This document shows, in pieces, positions 34,082 through 43,226 of a stretch of DNA of 64,000 nt (position 1 is its first letter; each line of letters starts with the position of its first letter). A program made the translations under genes and the position numbers. The stretch comes from Paenibacillus barengoltzii NBRC 101215 (GTDB taxonomy: Bacteria > Bacillota > Bacilli > Paenibacillales > Paenibacillaceae), in assembly GCF_004000745.1 (NCBI RefSeq), contig NZ_BILV01000001.1, positions 62,001 to 126,000 on the forward strand, written 5' to 3'. The notes under the pieces are model-generated. The model worked only from the letters and a program-made list of their open reading frames with translations, was not told the origin of the DNA and did not search any database.

Positions 34082-35080
34082 TTGCCTGAACAATCCACAC
34101 CGACGATTTACGGCGGCCAAGCCGTTATAGAAGGCGTCATGTTTGGCGGGAAATATGTGAATGTGACCGCAGTGCGCCGGAAAAACGGGGAAATCAGCTT
34201 CTTAGAGGTCCCAAAGGAAGATAAGGAATGGGTCAAAAAGCTGCGCAAAATCCCGCTGATCCGCGGTATCGTCAGCATCGTTGACGCTAGTGCCAAAGGC
34301 TCCAAACACCTGAATTTTTCGGCAGAGGCGATGGCCGATGACGAGATGGACCCCGAAGAACGCGCCAAACAGAAGGAAAAAGAAGAGTCAGGCTTTTCTC
34401 TCACGATGCTGCTTGGAGTTGCCGTCGTAGGGATCTTGTCCTTTATCGTAGGAAAGCTCATTTTCACATTGGTACCGGCGCTCTTGGAGCAATATTTGTT
34501 CCAACATGCGTTTGCCAGCCAGACGTTGCACTCCTTGGTTGAAGGTGTCATTAAAATTGTTCTTCTTCTCGGATATCTGTGGCTCATGTCCCAGACCCCT
34601 GTGATCAAACGGCTGTTCCAATACCATGGAGCGGAACATAAAGTGATTTCTGCTTATGAAGCAGGCGAAGAATTAACCCCGGCCAATGTACAAAAATATT
34701 CCCGCCTGCACTACCGGTGTGGCAGCAGCTTTATCATCCTAACGGTAATCGTTGGCGTGATCATTTATTCCCTGCCGATTTTCAGTTGGGACACGGTTTG
34801 GGAACGGATCTACATTCGAATCTTGCTGCTCCCGCTTGTAATTGGACTTTCCTTTGAAATGCTGCGGTTCACGAATGCGGTTCGCGACATTCCGGTGCTG
34901 CGGTTCCTGGGATATCCAGGACTTTGGCTGCAGTTGTTGACTACAAAAGAACCGACCGATGATATGGTTGAAGTATCGATCGCTTCTTTTAACCGGATGC
35001 GCGAGCTGGATGCGCAGTTGGAACAGGTCGGCGTTATTGAGACGCCGGTGGGTACATCATTGGATCCCTTGAAAGGATGA
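34082..35080 (+). CDS. yqhQ: DUF1385 (YqhQ-like) membrane protein
   Basis: 332 aa. N-terminal motif TIYGGQAVIEGVMFGG is diagnostic of DUF1385; four or more membrane segments follow (about 120-150, 165-185, 225-245, 255-275), with a conserved cytoplasmic YHGAEHKVISAYEAGE block between. That block has the look of an enzyme or metal site, but no activity is known. The start is TTG with AGGAAGGTGA 5 nt upstream; an in-frame GTG at 34073 overlaps the ribosome site. Its stop overlaps the next start by 4 bp. Confidence 0.88.
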   Translation: MPEQSTPTIYGGQAVIEGVMFGGKYVNVTAVRRKNGEISFLEVPKEDKEWVKKLRKIPLIRGIVSIVDASAKGSKHLNFSAEAMADDEMDPEERAKQKEKEESGFSLTMLLGVAVVGILSFIVGKLIFTLVPALLEQYLFQHAFASQTLHSLVEGVIKIVLLLGYLWLMSQTPVIKRLFQYHGAEHKVISAYEAGEELTPANVQKYSRLHYRCGSSFIILTVIVGVIIYSLPIFSWDTVWERIYIRILLLPLVIGLSFEMLRFTNAVRDIPVLRFLGYPGLWLQLLTTKEPTDDMVEVSIASFNRMRELDAQLEQVGVIETPVGTSLDPLKG

Positions 35081-35412
35081 GTAACATGAGAAAACAAGGC
35101 ATCATGTTTTGGATCATCGTCCTTCTTGTCGCGTTCTATATTATTGATGGTTTGTTTATCAAGCATCAAATCGAGTGGAGTAGTATCATTGTTCCGGTGG
35201 CTGTCTTTGGTATCGTCTTCCTGCTTTATAAATATCCGCCGAAGAAATATCGAAAGGCGCAACAGCCGAAGATCAAGCCTTCCGCGCGTACGATGGCCAA
35301 AGTGGCTGCGGAACTGAAGAATCCCCGGACGGAGAAGCGCAAGACTTATCCGTTTCAAGTCATCGAAGGCAACAAAGGCAAAAACGACGACGATTTGCCG
35401 AAATATCATTAA
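35077..35412 (+). CDS. yqhP: YqhP-like (SA1362 family) small membrane protein
   Basis: 111 aa: two membrane segments (about 9-27 and 36-52) and a basic cytoplasmic tail. Placement next to yqhQ matches yqhP of B. subtilis, and size and topology fit the SA1362 family, whose role is unknown. The first ATG overlaps the yqhQ stop (ATGA); an ATG three codons later (35086) has better spacing to AAAGGA. A terminator follows at 35419. Confidence 0.75.
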   Translation: MSNMRKQGIMFWIIVLLVAFYIIDGLFIKHQIEWSSIIVPVAVFGIVFLLYKYPPKKYRKAQQPKIKPSARTMAKVAAELKNPRTEKRKTYPFQVIEGNKGKNDDDLPKYH

Positions 35413-35418
35413 AATGCA

Positions 35419-35449
35419 AAAGGACGGAACCGCTGGGGTTCCGTCCTTT
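35419..35449. terminator. Bidirectional terminator between yqhP and yqhO
   Basis: Perfect 13-bp stem AAAGGACGGAACC / GGTTCCGTCCTTT with a 5-nt loop and T-rich flanks on both sides, separating two convergent genes. Confidence 0.88.
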
Positions 35450-35453
35450 CCTT

Positions 35454-36428
35454 TTATTTGAACGTGCTATTTGCTTGTTGGTACTTCTTAAACTGTTCTT
35501 CATATAGCTGCAGGCTCCAATTGGCGAAAAACCGGTCCCCCGCCAGAAACCCGGATTCGAACAACAGTTGGCTTTCCTCCTCGCTAATATCAAATTGCGT
35601 AGTGCCGATGCCTAGCGTCGGAATTTTCACGGTACGATAGCGGTTGGATTGCTCAATGTACCGCTCATCATGGGCCGACAACATCGTCTCCACGATCGCC
35701 TGCAGCATCGTAAATGGGCCGGTGATTCGATGCGGTTTATTCGTATTTTTGCCAACCATTTGAAAGCCGACCGTCGGAATAAGACGCCCGCCTTGCCGCG
35801 GTTCTTCCTGATCAAATAACCATAGCGGAAAATTACTGAGCAATCCGCCATCCACAATATGCAGAAATTGCTCGGTGAACGGCTTCCCTCTGGCCAGCTT
35901 CGGCGGCAATCGCAGCAACACCGGATCAAAGAAATACGGAATGCTGCAGCTCATACGAACCGCTCGGGCAACCTCAAACGTCGTTGGGTCGATGCCAATC
36001 TTCTCTAAATCGTCCGGCAGTACCATGATTTTCCCACTGGTGATATCCGAGGCGATGATCGTCAGCTTCCCCCGCTCCAAATCGCCAAACGTCCGAATAC
36101 CCTTCAGCAGTAAAAGTTGGCGGATCCACTCCTCCAACGCTTCCCCGGCATACAAGCCTTTTTTCAGCAAGACCCGAAGAGCGGGGCCAATTAATGCCAA
36201 ATTAAAAAGGGGCGCTCTCTTCAGAAATTTGGTGAAGGACGTCGTCATAATCAGTTCTTTCATTTCGTCTGCGGTATAGCCTGCAGCAATCATTGAAGCG
36301 ACAATTGAACCTGATGAGGTTCCGGCCACTCGATGAAACTGCGCTCCATGCTTTTCGGCTGCCCGGACCGCACCAGCCAACGATATCCCTTTGACTCCGC
36401 CGCCCTCAAAAACTCCGTTAATCAGCAT
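35454..36428 (-). CDS. yqhO: Patatin-like phospholipase (YqhO type)
   Basis: 324 aa with a Ser-Asp dyad lipid hydrolase fold: oxyanion motif EGGGVKG (residues 8-14), nucleophile in GTSSGS, and aspartate in VDGGLLSN. The N-terminal half is the patatin domain; the C-terminal part is typical of the bacterial RssA/YqhO group. No signal peptide, so it should act on inner-leaflet lipids. The start at 36428 has GGAGGAGGGCGCC upstream. Substrate unknown. In B. subtilis yqhO borders mntR; here proS and a hydrolase lie between. Confidence 0.88.
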   Translation of the reverse strand: MLINGVFEGGGVKGISLAGAVRAAEKHGAQFHRVAGTSSGSIVASMIAAGYTADEMKELIMTTSFTKFLKRAPLFNLALIGPALRVLLKKGLYAGEALEEWIRQLLLLKGIRTFGDLERGKLTIIASDITSGKIMVLPDDLEKIGIDPTTFEVARAVRMSCSIPYFFDPVLLRLPPKLARGKPFTEQFLHIVDGGLLSNFPLWLFDQEEPRQGGRLIPTVGFQMVGKNTNKPHRITGPFTMLQAIVETMLSAHDERYIEQSNRYRTVKIPTLGIGTTQFDISEEESQLLFESGFLAGDRFFANWSLQLYEEQFKKYQQANSTFK

Positions 36429-36535
36429 CCGGCGCCCTCCTCCCAACCCACATTCAGTTTACTGCTTATGTATGTTGGGAGAGGTGTACGTATGACTAAA
36501 GAACTTGGCGCGTGTGAATTCGCCGAATGGCTTCA

Positions 36536-38212
36536 TCAATGGGGATCAGTTCTCGCTTCATAGAGGCTCGTTCTACCCCATTCGACTTGTCCTTGTGCAG
36601 CAGACTTCCCAATGATGATCCGATAAGGAATCCCGATCAAATCAGCATCATTAAATTTGCTACCGGGGCGCTCATCCCGGTCATCCAACAATACCTCTAC
36701 GCCGGCTTGAGTTAACTCTTCATAAAGCTTGAGGCTAAGTTCCATTTGCTGCGAATTTGAAGCGGAAATTGGGATGATGTGTACCTGGTATGGTGCGATC
36801 GATACCGGCCAGATGAGGCCATGTTCATCGTGATGTTGTTCGGCAATTGCGGACATAAGTCGAGAAAGGCCGATTCCATAACATCCCATGATCATCGGCT
36901 GCTGACGCCCCTGGGCGTCCAAAAATACGGCGCCTAACCGCTCGCTGTATTTGGTTCCAAGTTTAAACACATGGCCAACCTCAATGCCCCGCAACGATTG
37001 GAGCCTTCCCTCCTTGCAGCGTGGGCAAGCATCTCCTTTCACCACGTTGCGAAAGTCGCCGATGGAGGCTTCAGCTACATCGCGTGTTGGGCAGACCGAG
37101 CGTAAATGGGTGTCCGGCGCATTTGCCCCTGCAATCGCTGTGTCCATGTTTGAAGCCTCCCTGTCCATCAAGACCGGGATCATAAGGCCGATCGGGCCAG
37201 CAAACCCCACCGGGGCACCGGTTATTTTCTCTACTGTCTCATGATCAGCAAGCTGCACGTGATCTACGCCTAACCAGGCAGCCACCTTCAGCTCGTTCAC
37301 TTCATGATCACCGCGTACGACGACCGCAACTGGCTCTTTCCCTTCAGGAACGTAAATCAGCGTTTTGAGGAAATGTTCAGGGCCCACTTGAAAGAACTGA
37401 CCTAATTGTTCGATGGTATGCACGCCCGGCGTATCAACCACTTCGGGACGGTCAGCTGCCGATGATTGAGTTTGCAGGCTTGGGTCTGGCAGCGCTGAAG
37501 TCGCTTTTTCAAGATTCGCTGCATAATCGCAATTCCCGCACACAGCTACAACGTCCTCGCCAATATCGGCTAAGGCCATGAATTCATGGGTGCCGCCTTC
37601 CCCGCCAATCGTTCCAGGGTCAGCCTCAACAGCTCGGAACTTCAGACCGCAGCGGCGGAAGATTTTCTCGTAAGCAGAAACCATGGATTGATATGCGCCA
37701 TCCAAGCCGGTCCAATCGGTGTCAAAGGAGTAGGCATCCTTCATCAAGAACTCTCGACCGCGCAGCAAACCAAACCGGGGACGGCGTTCGTCACGGAACT
37801 TCGTCTGAATTTGATAAACCGTTAGAGGCAGCTGGCGGTATGAGTTCACCTCATCTCGCAGCAATGAAGTGATGACTTCCTCATGCGTTGGACCTAAAGC
37901 AAATTCGCGATCATGCCGATCCTTGAATCGGATCAGCTCAGGGCCATAGCGTTCATAACGACCGGATCTCTGCCAAAGCTCCGCCGGCTGCATTGCAGGG
38001 AGAAGCAGTTCCTGAGCTCCGGCCCGGTTCATTTCCTCCCGCACAATCTGTTCGATTCGAAGCAGCACCTTTCTTCCTAAAGGCAGGTAGGAGTAGATCC
38101 CCGCTGCCAATTGGCGGATGTAGCCCTCGCGCAGCAGGTGCTGATGGCTGGCCGCTTCTGCATCGGATGGAGCCTCCCGCAGGGTTGGGGATAATAATCG
38201 GCTTTGGCGCAT
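36536..38212 (-). CDS. proS: Prolyl-tRNA synthetase (bacterial type)
   Basis: 558-aa class II synthetase charging tRNA-Pro. The N-terminal MRQSRLLSPTLREAPSDAE, motif 2 (TKFRDERRPRFGLLRGREF), an inserted editing domain (about 225-385) and the C-terminal anticodon-binding domain are all present. The start at 38212 has a perfect AAGGAGG. A T-box leader with terminator lies in the 332-bp upstream gap, so it should be induced by uncharged tRNA-Pro. Confidence 0.96.
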   Translation of the reverse strand: MRQSRLLSPTLREAPSDAEAASHQHLLREGYIRQLAAGIYSYLPLGRKVLLRIEQIVREEMNRAGAQELLLPAMQPAELWQRSGRYERYGPELIRFKDRHDREFALGPTHEEVITSLLRDEVNSYRQLPLTVYQIQTKFRDERRPRFGLLRGREFLMKDAYSFDTDWTGLDGAYQSMVSAYEKIFRRCGLKFRAVEADPGTIGGEGGTHEFMALADIGEDVVAVCGNCDYAANLEKATSALPDPSLQTQSSAADRPEVVDTPGVHTIEQLGQFFQVGPEHFLKTLIYVPEGKEPVAVVVRGDHEVNELKVAAWLGVDHVQLADHETVEKITGAPVGFAGPIGLMIPVLMDREASNMDTAIAGANAPDTHLRSVCPTRDVAEASIGDFRNVVKGDACPRCKEGRLQSLRGIEVGHVFKLGTKYSERLGAVFLDAQGRQQPMIMGCYGIGLSRLMSAIAEQHHDEHGLIWPVSIAPYQVHIIPISASNSQQMELSLKLYEELTQAGVEVLLDDRDERPGSKFNDADLIGIPYRIIIGKSAAQGQVEWGRTSLYEARTDPH

Positions 38213-38235
38213 TTCAATGACCTCCTTCATCTGAA

Positions 38236-38484
38236 AACAAAAAGACACATTCGTCAAGGGACGAATGTGTCGTGGTACCACCCTAATTCCACCGTCGATC
38301 AAGCTCATACGGTGCTCTAACCATGATAACGGTTGGGGACCGGTACGTGTTCAATTTCCACAGAGGAAATCTCCCCGTACAGCTCACAAGGCGGGAAAAA
38401 TTCACGTGCGACAGAGACCTTCCAGCTCCCGGGTCTCCTCTCTGAGGACGCAGTCGTTAATTTCAATCCTTGATCACGGCTGAT
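38236..38484 (-). promoter_or_regulatory. T-box leader of proS
   Basis: On the minus strand the antiterminator core AGGGTGGTACCACG (plus 38271-38284) precedes a strong terminator GACACATTCGTC / GACGAATGTGTC + TTTTTGTTTT (38236-38271). Further upstream the stem I landmarks AGAGAGGAGACCCGGGAGCT are seen. The specifier should be a proline codon (CCC or CCG lie in GAATTTTTCCCGCC) but I could not assign it with certainty. The gap holds no other gene. Confidence 0.9.
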
Positions 38485-38490
38485 GGAACA

Positions 38491-38517
38491 TTAATATCAT
38501 TTAAATCATGTTGACAA
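38491..38517 (-). promoter_or_regulatory. Candidate promoter of the proS leader
   Basis: Minus strand TTGTCA - 15 nt - TGATATTAA (extended -10). Spacing is short, so the call is tentative. Confidence 0.4.
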
Positions 38518-38544
38518 CGAATTTAACGCATTTCATTGTTCCTG

Positions 38545-40182
38545 TCAAGGCTGCACTCCATAATAAGACTGCAGCAGCGGGATCAATCCCAGTGGATTCT
38601 TCCGCAGATCCTTGGCGCTAAAGAAGATGCTGCCGCTGATTTCAGGAATCTGCCGGTTGTATTCGAGCTGATTGATGATTTCCTGCGCGGTGGACCAGCC
38701 GATCTCCGGCGTTCCCAGCTTATACGGCGCATGACCGATGTACAGTTTCACGTTCGTCCCTCTTACCTCCCCGGCCCACCAATCGGCAAGCAGGTCATAA
38801 CGAACCTCCTTGCGCGTCATGCTCCAGTACAGTTGGGGAGCGACATAATCGATCCACTCATTCTTAATCCAGGTCCGAACGTCGGCATAGGTGCTGTCGT
38901 ATGCCGTAACGCTGGCTTTCGTATCCGAGCCGGTCAAATCGGTTGACTTGTTCCGCCAAACTCCGTAAGGGCTGATACCAAAAGAAACATTCGGCTTAGA
39001 CGCTTCAATCCGTTGGCCTAATTTCTGAACGAACTGATTGATATTGTCCCGGCGCCAGTCGCCTTTCGTGGCTATTTTCTTGGAGTTGTAAGACTTAAAT
39101 GCAGCATCATCCGAGAACTTCTTCGAGGCCGTCTCCCCGGTCGGATAGAAATAATCGTCCAAATGAACTCCGTCAATATCGTATCCGTTCACAACTTCCA
39201 TAATCGCTTTAATCACATGTTCACGGGCTTCCGGAATCCCTGGATTAATATACAGCTTGCCGTCAAACTTCACGATCCATTCTGGATGTTGGTTGGCGAC
39301 ATGATTCGCCGGAAGCTTGCTGGCATCACTGCCTGTGCTGGCACGGAACGGATTGAACCAAGCGTGGAATTCCATGCCGCGACGGTGCGTCTCTTCGATC
39401 AGGAACTGGAGTGGGTCGTATCCCGGATCCTTGCCGGCGGTTCCCGTCAAATAAGAGGACCACGGCACCAGGGACGACGGATAAATCGCGTCCGCAGACG
39501 GCCGCACCTGAACGAACACTGCGTTCATTCCCATCGCTTGCACTTCGTCTAACAGTTGGACGTATTCGGCTTTCTGGGCATCTACCTTGCCGTACGAGCT
39601 TTTGCTCGGCCAGTCGAGATTAGAAACCGTGGATACCCAAACACCGCGCAACCCATTCGATGTATCCACAACCGGCGGCTGAGGCAGATCGGTTTGCGGG
39701 TCCTCCCCGCCTGCACCTGGTTCCGGCTGAGTTACTTCGGAGCCGCTCGACAGTGTGATCGTACGGGTCAGCTGATTCCAATTCACGGAAATGCCAAGCT
39801 GTTCGCTGACAAAACGCAACGGCACCATCGTCCGGCCGGAGCTGATTTCCACAGAAGCTTCCAGGTTGATCGTGCTCCCGTCAACTTGGACTGCAGGAGA
39901 ACCTAACGTCAGCACGAGGGTAGTGCCGTCTTTTTGAATCGTCGCGGTTTTATCAACTTGGGACCAGGCTACCTGGGCTCCCAGGTTCTCACTGATCACC
40001 CGAAGCGGAACCATGGTGACATTCGCCCCAGGCTTAATGTATGGCGAAGCATCGGTGGATAACACCTCACCATCTAAAACAATCCGAATGTCGGTTGCGG
40101 CTGCGGCCGCCGGCGTATTCCCGGAATAAGGCCATAAGATGAGCAACACTAGAATAGGAATAAACCATTTGCAAAATTTCAT
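38545..40182 (-). CDS. Secreted GHL10-type (DUF187) glycoside hydrolase with copper-amine-oxidase-like N domain
   Basis: 545 aa: signal peptide (about 1-28), copper-amine-oxidase N-terminal-like domain (about 32-150, two copies of VPLR-x-VSE/ISE), a Pro-rich linker, and a GHL10 TIM barrel (about 180-540; GVWVSTVSNLDWPS and the acidic active-site strand DIDGVHLDDYFYP). These enzymes are thought to act on bacterial or environmental polysaccharides; the substrate is unknown. The start at 40182 has GGAGGATACTG upstream. It points at proS with no clear terminator between. Confidence 0.85.
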   Translation of the reverse strand: MKFCKWFIPILVLLILWPYSGNTPAAAAATDIRIVLDGEVLSTDASPYIKPGANVTMVPLRVISENLGAQVAWSQVDKTATIQKDGTTLVLTLGSPAVQVDGSTINLEASVEISSGRTMVPLRFVSEQLGISVNWNQLTRTITLSSGSEVTQPEPGAGGEDPQTDLPQPPVVDTSNGLRGVWVSTVSNLDWPSKSSYGKVDAQKAEYVQLLDEVQAMGMNAVFVQVRPSADAIYPSSLVPWSSYLTGTAGKDPGYDPLQFLIEETHRRGMEFHAWFNPFRASTGSDASKLPANHVANQHPEWIVKFDGKLYINPGIPEAREHVIKAIMEVVNGYDIDGVHLDDYFYPTGETASKKFSDDAAFKSYNSKKIATKGDWRRDNINQFVQKLGQRIEASKPNVSFGISPYGVWRNKSTDLTGSDTKASVTAYDSTYADVRTWIKNEWIDYVAPQLYWSMTRKEVRYDLLADWWAGEVRGTNVKLYIGHAPYKLGTPEIGWSTAQEIINQLEYNRQIPEISGSIFFSAKDLRKNPLGLIPLLQSYYGVQP

Positions 40183-40269
40183 CAGTATCCTCCACATCAT
40201 CGTTATGTACGGACGAACCGTGCTACTTTCTTAAACGTCATGCGGAGGTCAAGAGTTGCGCCCTTCGGA

Positions 40270-40314
40270 CAAAAAGAAAGAAGCATCTGCCTTCTCTGAA
40301 AAGACAGATGCTTC
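40270..40314 (-). terminator. Terminator of mntR
   Basis: Minus strand stem GAAGCATCTG / CAGATGCTTC with a 15-nt loop, followed by TTTCTTTTTG. Confidence 0.8.
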
Positions 40315-40316
40315 TT

Positions 40317-40742
40317 CTAGGATTCGTTGATCAGTTCCTGATGGACCTTCTCCAGGTCGCGAATTCGATTGCTGTCCCGTTTGAAATATTCCACAAGCGT
40401 CGCAATACGCGTGATCGAATCCCAGCTCAAATGATGTTCGATTCCTTCAACGTCTTTATAGATGTTCTCGTGATCAACGCCGATCATCCCAAGAAACTCC
40501 TCCAGCAAGTGATGCCGGTCTACGAGCCGTTTCCCGATTTTCTTCCCTTTATTGGTCAGGACAAGGCCCCGATATTTCTCGTAGATCAAGTATTCATCCT
40601 TGTCCAATTTCTGAATCATCTTCGTAACGGAGGAAGGATGAACCTCCAAACCTTCCGCGATATCGGACACGCGGGCGTATCCTTTCTCGTCGATCAGTTT
40701 GTAAATACGCTCCAAATAATCTTCCATACTGGGCGTTGGCAT
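40317..40742 (-). CDS. mntR: Manganese transport regulator MntR
   Basis: 141-aa DtxR-family repressor that senses Mn(II). All six metal-binding residues known from B. subtilis MntR are at the same positions: D8, E11, H77, E99, E102 and H103. Residues 20-60 form the winged helix. It lacks the SH3-like C-terminal domain of IdeR/DtxR. ATG is preceded by AGAGGGAATCGATAG. It lies 131 bp after ccdA and has its own terminator. No Mn transporter is next to it. Confidence 0.95.
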   Translation of the reverse strand: MPTPSMEDYLERIYKLIDEKGYARVSDIAEGLEVHPSSVTKMIQKLDKDEYLIYEKYRGLVLTNKGKKIGKRLVDRHHLLEEFLGMIGVDHENIYKDVEGIEHHLSWDSITRIATLVEYFKRDSNRIRDLEKVHQELINES

Positions 40743-40873
40743 CTATCGATTCCCTCTTTTCCATGAGTTGACGCGGACAAACCTGTACGCATGTTAAACA
40801 TTACTCTGTTAATGATACATGTTATGATTGTCCGTTGGCAAGTGCGCATCGGCACACTTTCCTTCGTCTTCCC

Positions 40874-41587
40874 CTAGAACTTCAACCATTCAGGCGTAAT
40901 TTGCTGCAGCCAAATCGTGATTTGCGCCATACGGTTTGTGAACAGCAATACGCCCATCAGCAGCATCAGCGCGCCGCCGATCTTCATCATTATGGCAGAA
41001 TAACGGAGAATCCATTTGGTTGATCCGATAAAGAACGCCAAGATAAAAAAAGGCAAGGCAAACCCAAGAGTATAGGCGGTGATCAGTCCAATCCAGGTTC
41101 CCGGCTCCGTAACGGCTAAGGCGATAATCGCCGCCAGAATCGGGCCAACGCAGGGCGACCAGCCCGCGGAGAAGCCGATGCCAAAAATAAACGAACCGAT
41201 GTATCCGGCCGGTTTGAATTTCAAATTCATCTTCCGTTCCCTGAGTAAAAACTGCGGCTGGAAGATCCCCATCAGAAACAAACCCATACAAATGATCAAA
41301 ATGGCGGATAATTGCCGAATGAGCCCGCGATATTGATTAAAAAATTCGCCAAACAGTCCAGCGCCAAAGCCCAATGTATAGAACACAACAGAGAAGCCGA
41401 GGATGAACGCCAGCGTATGCGTCATCGTCCGGAAGCGAACGTCCCGTTTGCTTTGCTCCGTCTTCAATTGCTGCACGGACATCCCGGTAATATAGGACAG
41501 GTAAGACGGATATAAAGGCAGGCAGCAAGGCGAAATAAAGGAAGCAACCCCCGCGCCGAAGGCAATCCCGAGATGGATGTCAGCCAT
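40874..41587 (-). CDS. ccdA: Cytochrome c biogenesis protein CcdA
   Basis: 237-aa membrane protein with six predicted helices that carries electrons from cytoplasmic thioredoxin to extracytoplasmic thiols. Active cysteines are in SPCCLPLYPSY (TM1) and SAGWSPCVGP (TM4). ATG has AGGGGGTACTT upstream. It starts 26 bp after znuB in the same direction, with no terminator seen, so it may share the zinc-uptake transcript. Partner proteins (ResA, CcdC) are not in the window. Confidence 0.9.
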   Translation of the reverse strand: MADIHLGIAFGAGVASFISPCCLPLYPSYLSYITGMSVQQLKTEQSKRDVRFRTMTHTLAFILGFSVVFYTLGFGAGLFGEFFNQYRGLIRQLSAILIICMGLFLMGIFQPQFLLRERKMNLKFKPAGYIGSFIFGIGFSAGWSPCVGPILAAIIALAVTEPGTWIGLITAYTLGFALPFFILAFFIGSTKWILRYSAIMMKIGGALMLLMGVLLFTNRMAQITIWLQQITPEWLKF

Positions 41588-41613
41588 AAGTACCCCCTAT
41601 GTACCCTTGCGGG

Positions 41614-42417
41614 CTAGGCAGAAAATCCCCGTTTGCCCAGCAAAGTAAGTATCAGCATGCAGATCAGCAGCAATACAATCGTCGCACCCGGAGCCAAATT
41701 CCAGACCCCCGCCACAATCAACCCGGCGATCACCGCGATTTCCGCAATGACGACGGAGAATATCACGGACATTTTAAAGCTGCGGGCGATGAGCAGGCTG
41801 CAGGCCGCAGGAATCGTCAGCAGCGCCGAAACGAGCAAGGCGCCAACGATTTTGATGGCGGTGCTGATGACGAGTGCCGTCATCACCGTCAGCAGCAGAT
41901 TCAACAGCTTCACCGGAATCCCGCTTACTGAAGCGGCATCTTCTTCAAAAGTTAGCAGGAAAAATTCCTTGAAAAAGGCAACGACAACGATCACCACCAC
42001 CAGGGTGACGCCAAAAGTTACATATAAATCTGTTGTATCCAGCGTATAAATGCTGCCAAACAGATAGCTGACCACATCCGTATTGTAACCCATCCCCAGC
42101 GTAAAGAACAGAGAGGCTAGTGCAACCCCGCCTGACATGATAATAGCAATCGACAGTTCGGCATAACCTCGGTACGCTTTACGCAGCTTTTCAATTGCAA
42201 ACGAGGCGACGACCGCAAAAGCAAGGCCAACCCCCACGGGGTAGACCCCAAGCAAGAACCCTAACGCCACCCCGGCGATGGTCACATGAGCCAGCGTATC
42301 ACCAATCATCGAAAGACGACGCAGCACCAGAAAGATTCCGATCAAAGGTGCGGTCAACCCGATCAGCAGGCCGCCGGCCAGCGCTCTTTGAAAAAAATCA
42401 GCGGACAATATCTCCAA
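41614..42417 (-). CDS. znuB: Zinc ABC transporter permease ZnuB/AdcB
   Basis: 267-aa permease of the metal ABC-3 family with about eight membrane segments (GLLIGLTAPLIGIFLVLRRL and the conserved GDTLAHVTIAGVALG). I chose TTG at 42417 because AGGAG lies 9 nt before it; an upstream TTG (42426) abuts the site. Coupled to znuC (about 12 bp apart). Zinc rather than manganese is inferred from the His-rich ZnuA and the Zur-like box. Confidence 0.92.
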   Translation of the reverse strand: MEILSADFFQRALAGGLLIGLTAPLIGIFLVLRRLSMIGDTLAHVTIAGVALGFLLGVYPVGVGLAFAVVASFAIEKLRKAYRGYAELSIAIIMSGGVALASLFFTLGMGYNTDVVSYLFGSIYTLDTTDLYVTFGVTLVVVIVVVAFFKEFFLLTFEEDAASVSGIPVKLLNLLLTVMTALVISTAIKIVGALLVSALLTIPAACSLLIARSFKMSVIFSVVIAEIAVIAGLIVAGVWNLAPGATIVLLLICMLILTLLGKRGFSA

Positions 42418-42429
42418 AATAAACAACTC

Positions 42430-43191
42430 CTAAACCAACGAATGCTGCAGATCCGGGATCGCGCAGTCCTGCTCGTGCGAGTGGCGCACGTAAAATTTAA
42501 TTGCCCCGCATTGCTTGCGGGGTTCCTGCCCCAGCTTCCCTTCAATCATGCCGATATCATGGGAGACCATCAGAAACGTCATGTGATGGTGGGCGTGCAT
42601 ATGAAAAATCAATTCAAAAAAGTCGGCTTGCGTCTGGGCGTCAATGCCGACAGTAGGTTCGTCCAAAACGAGCAAATCGGGCTTGTTCACAAGCGCCCGC
42701 GCCAAAAATACCCGTTGCTGTTGGCCGCCGGACAGCTGACCGATGCGCTTATGCTGGATATCCCCGATCCGCATCACTTCCAGCGCATCATCACACATCC
42801 GCTGATCCTCACGACCAATTCGGCGGAACAGCTTCCTGTTATTGTAGAGACCGGACAACACCACTTCGCGTACCGTCGCCGGAAACAGAGGATTGAAGGC
42901 GTTCTTCTGCGGCACATAGCCGATCCGCCCCCAATCGCGGAAGCGCCGGATCGGCTCGCCGAACAAGCGAATTTCCCCTTCGGTAGGCTGCAGCAGACCC
43001 ACCATCATCCGCAGCAGTGTGGTCTTCCCCGCCCCGTTGGAACCAATCACGCCAACAAAATCCCGCTCGCGAACCGCAAAGCTGAAGTCGGAGATCACTT
43101 GTTGTTCCTGGTACGCGAAGGAAACGTGGTCAAGCTCGATTACACTATCATGACAAACGGCATCCTGTGCCGTAGTTGCGTCGGATTTCAT
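42430..43191 (-). CDS. znuC: Zinc ABC transporter ATPase ZnuC/AdcC
   Basis: 253 aa with Walker A GSNGAGKTT, the signature LSGGQQQRVFLARAL and Walker B LLVLDEPTVGID, followed by the H-loop MVSHDI. The C-terminal tail has the many His and Cys residues (KQCGAIKFYVRHSHEQDCAI) that are a feature of ZnuC proteins. It lies 35 bp after znuA. Confidence 0.94.
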   Translation of the reverse strand: MKSDATTAQDAVCHDSVIELDHVSFAYQEQQVISDFSFAVRERDFVGVIGSNGAGKTTLLRMMVGLLQPTEGEIRLFGEPIRRFRDWGRIGYVPQKNAFNPLFPATVREVVLSGLYNNRKLFRRIGREDQRMCDDALEVMRIGDIQHKRIGQLSGGQQQRVFLARALVNKPDLLVLDEPTVGIDAQTQADFFELIFHMHAHHHMTFLMVSHDIGMIEGKLGQEPRKQCGAIKFYVRHSHEQDCAIPDLQHSLV

Positions 43192-43226
43192 TTATTTAGC
43201 GTCCTTCCGGTACATATAGTTTCTTC

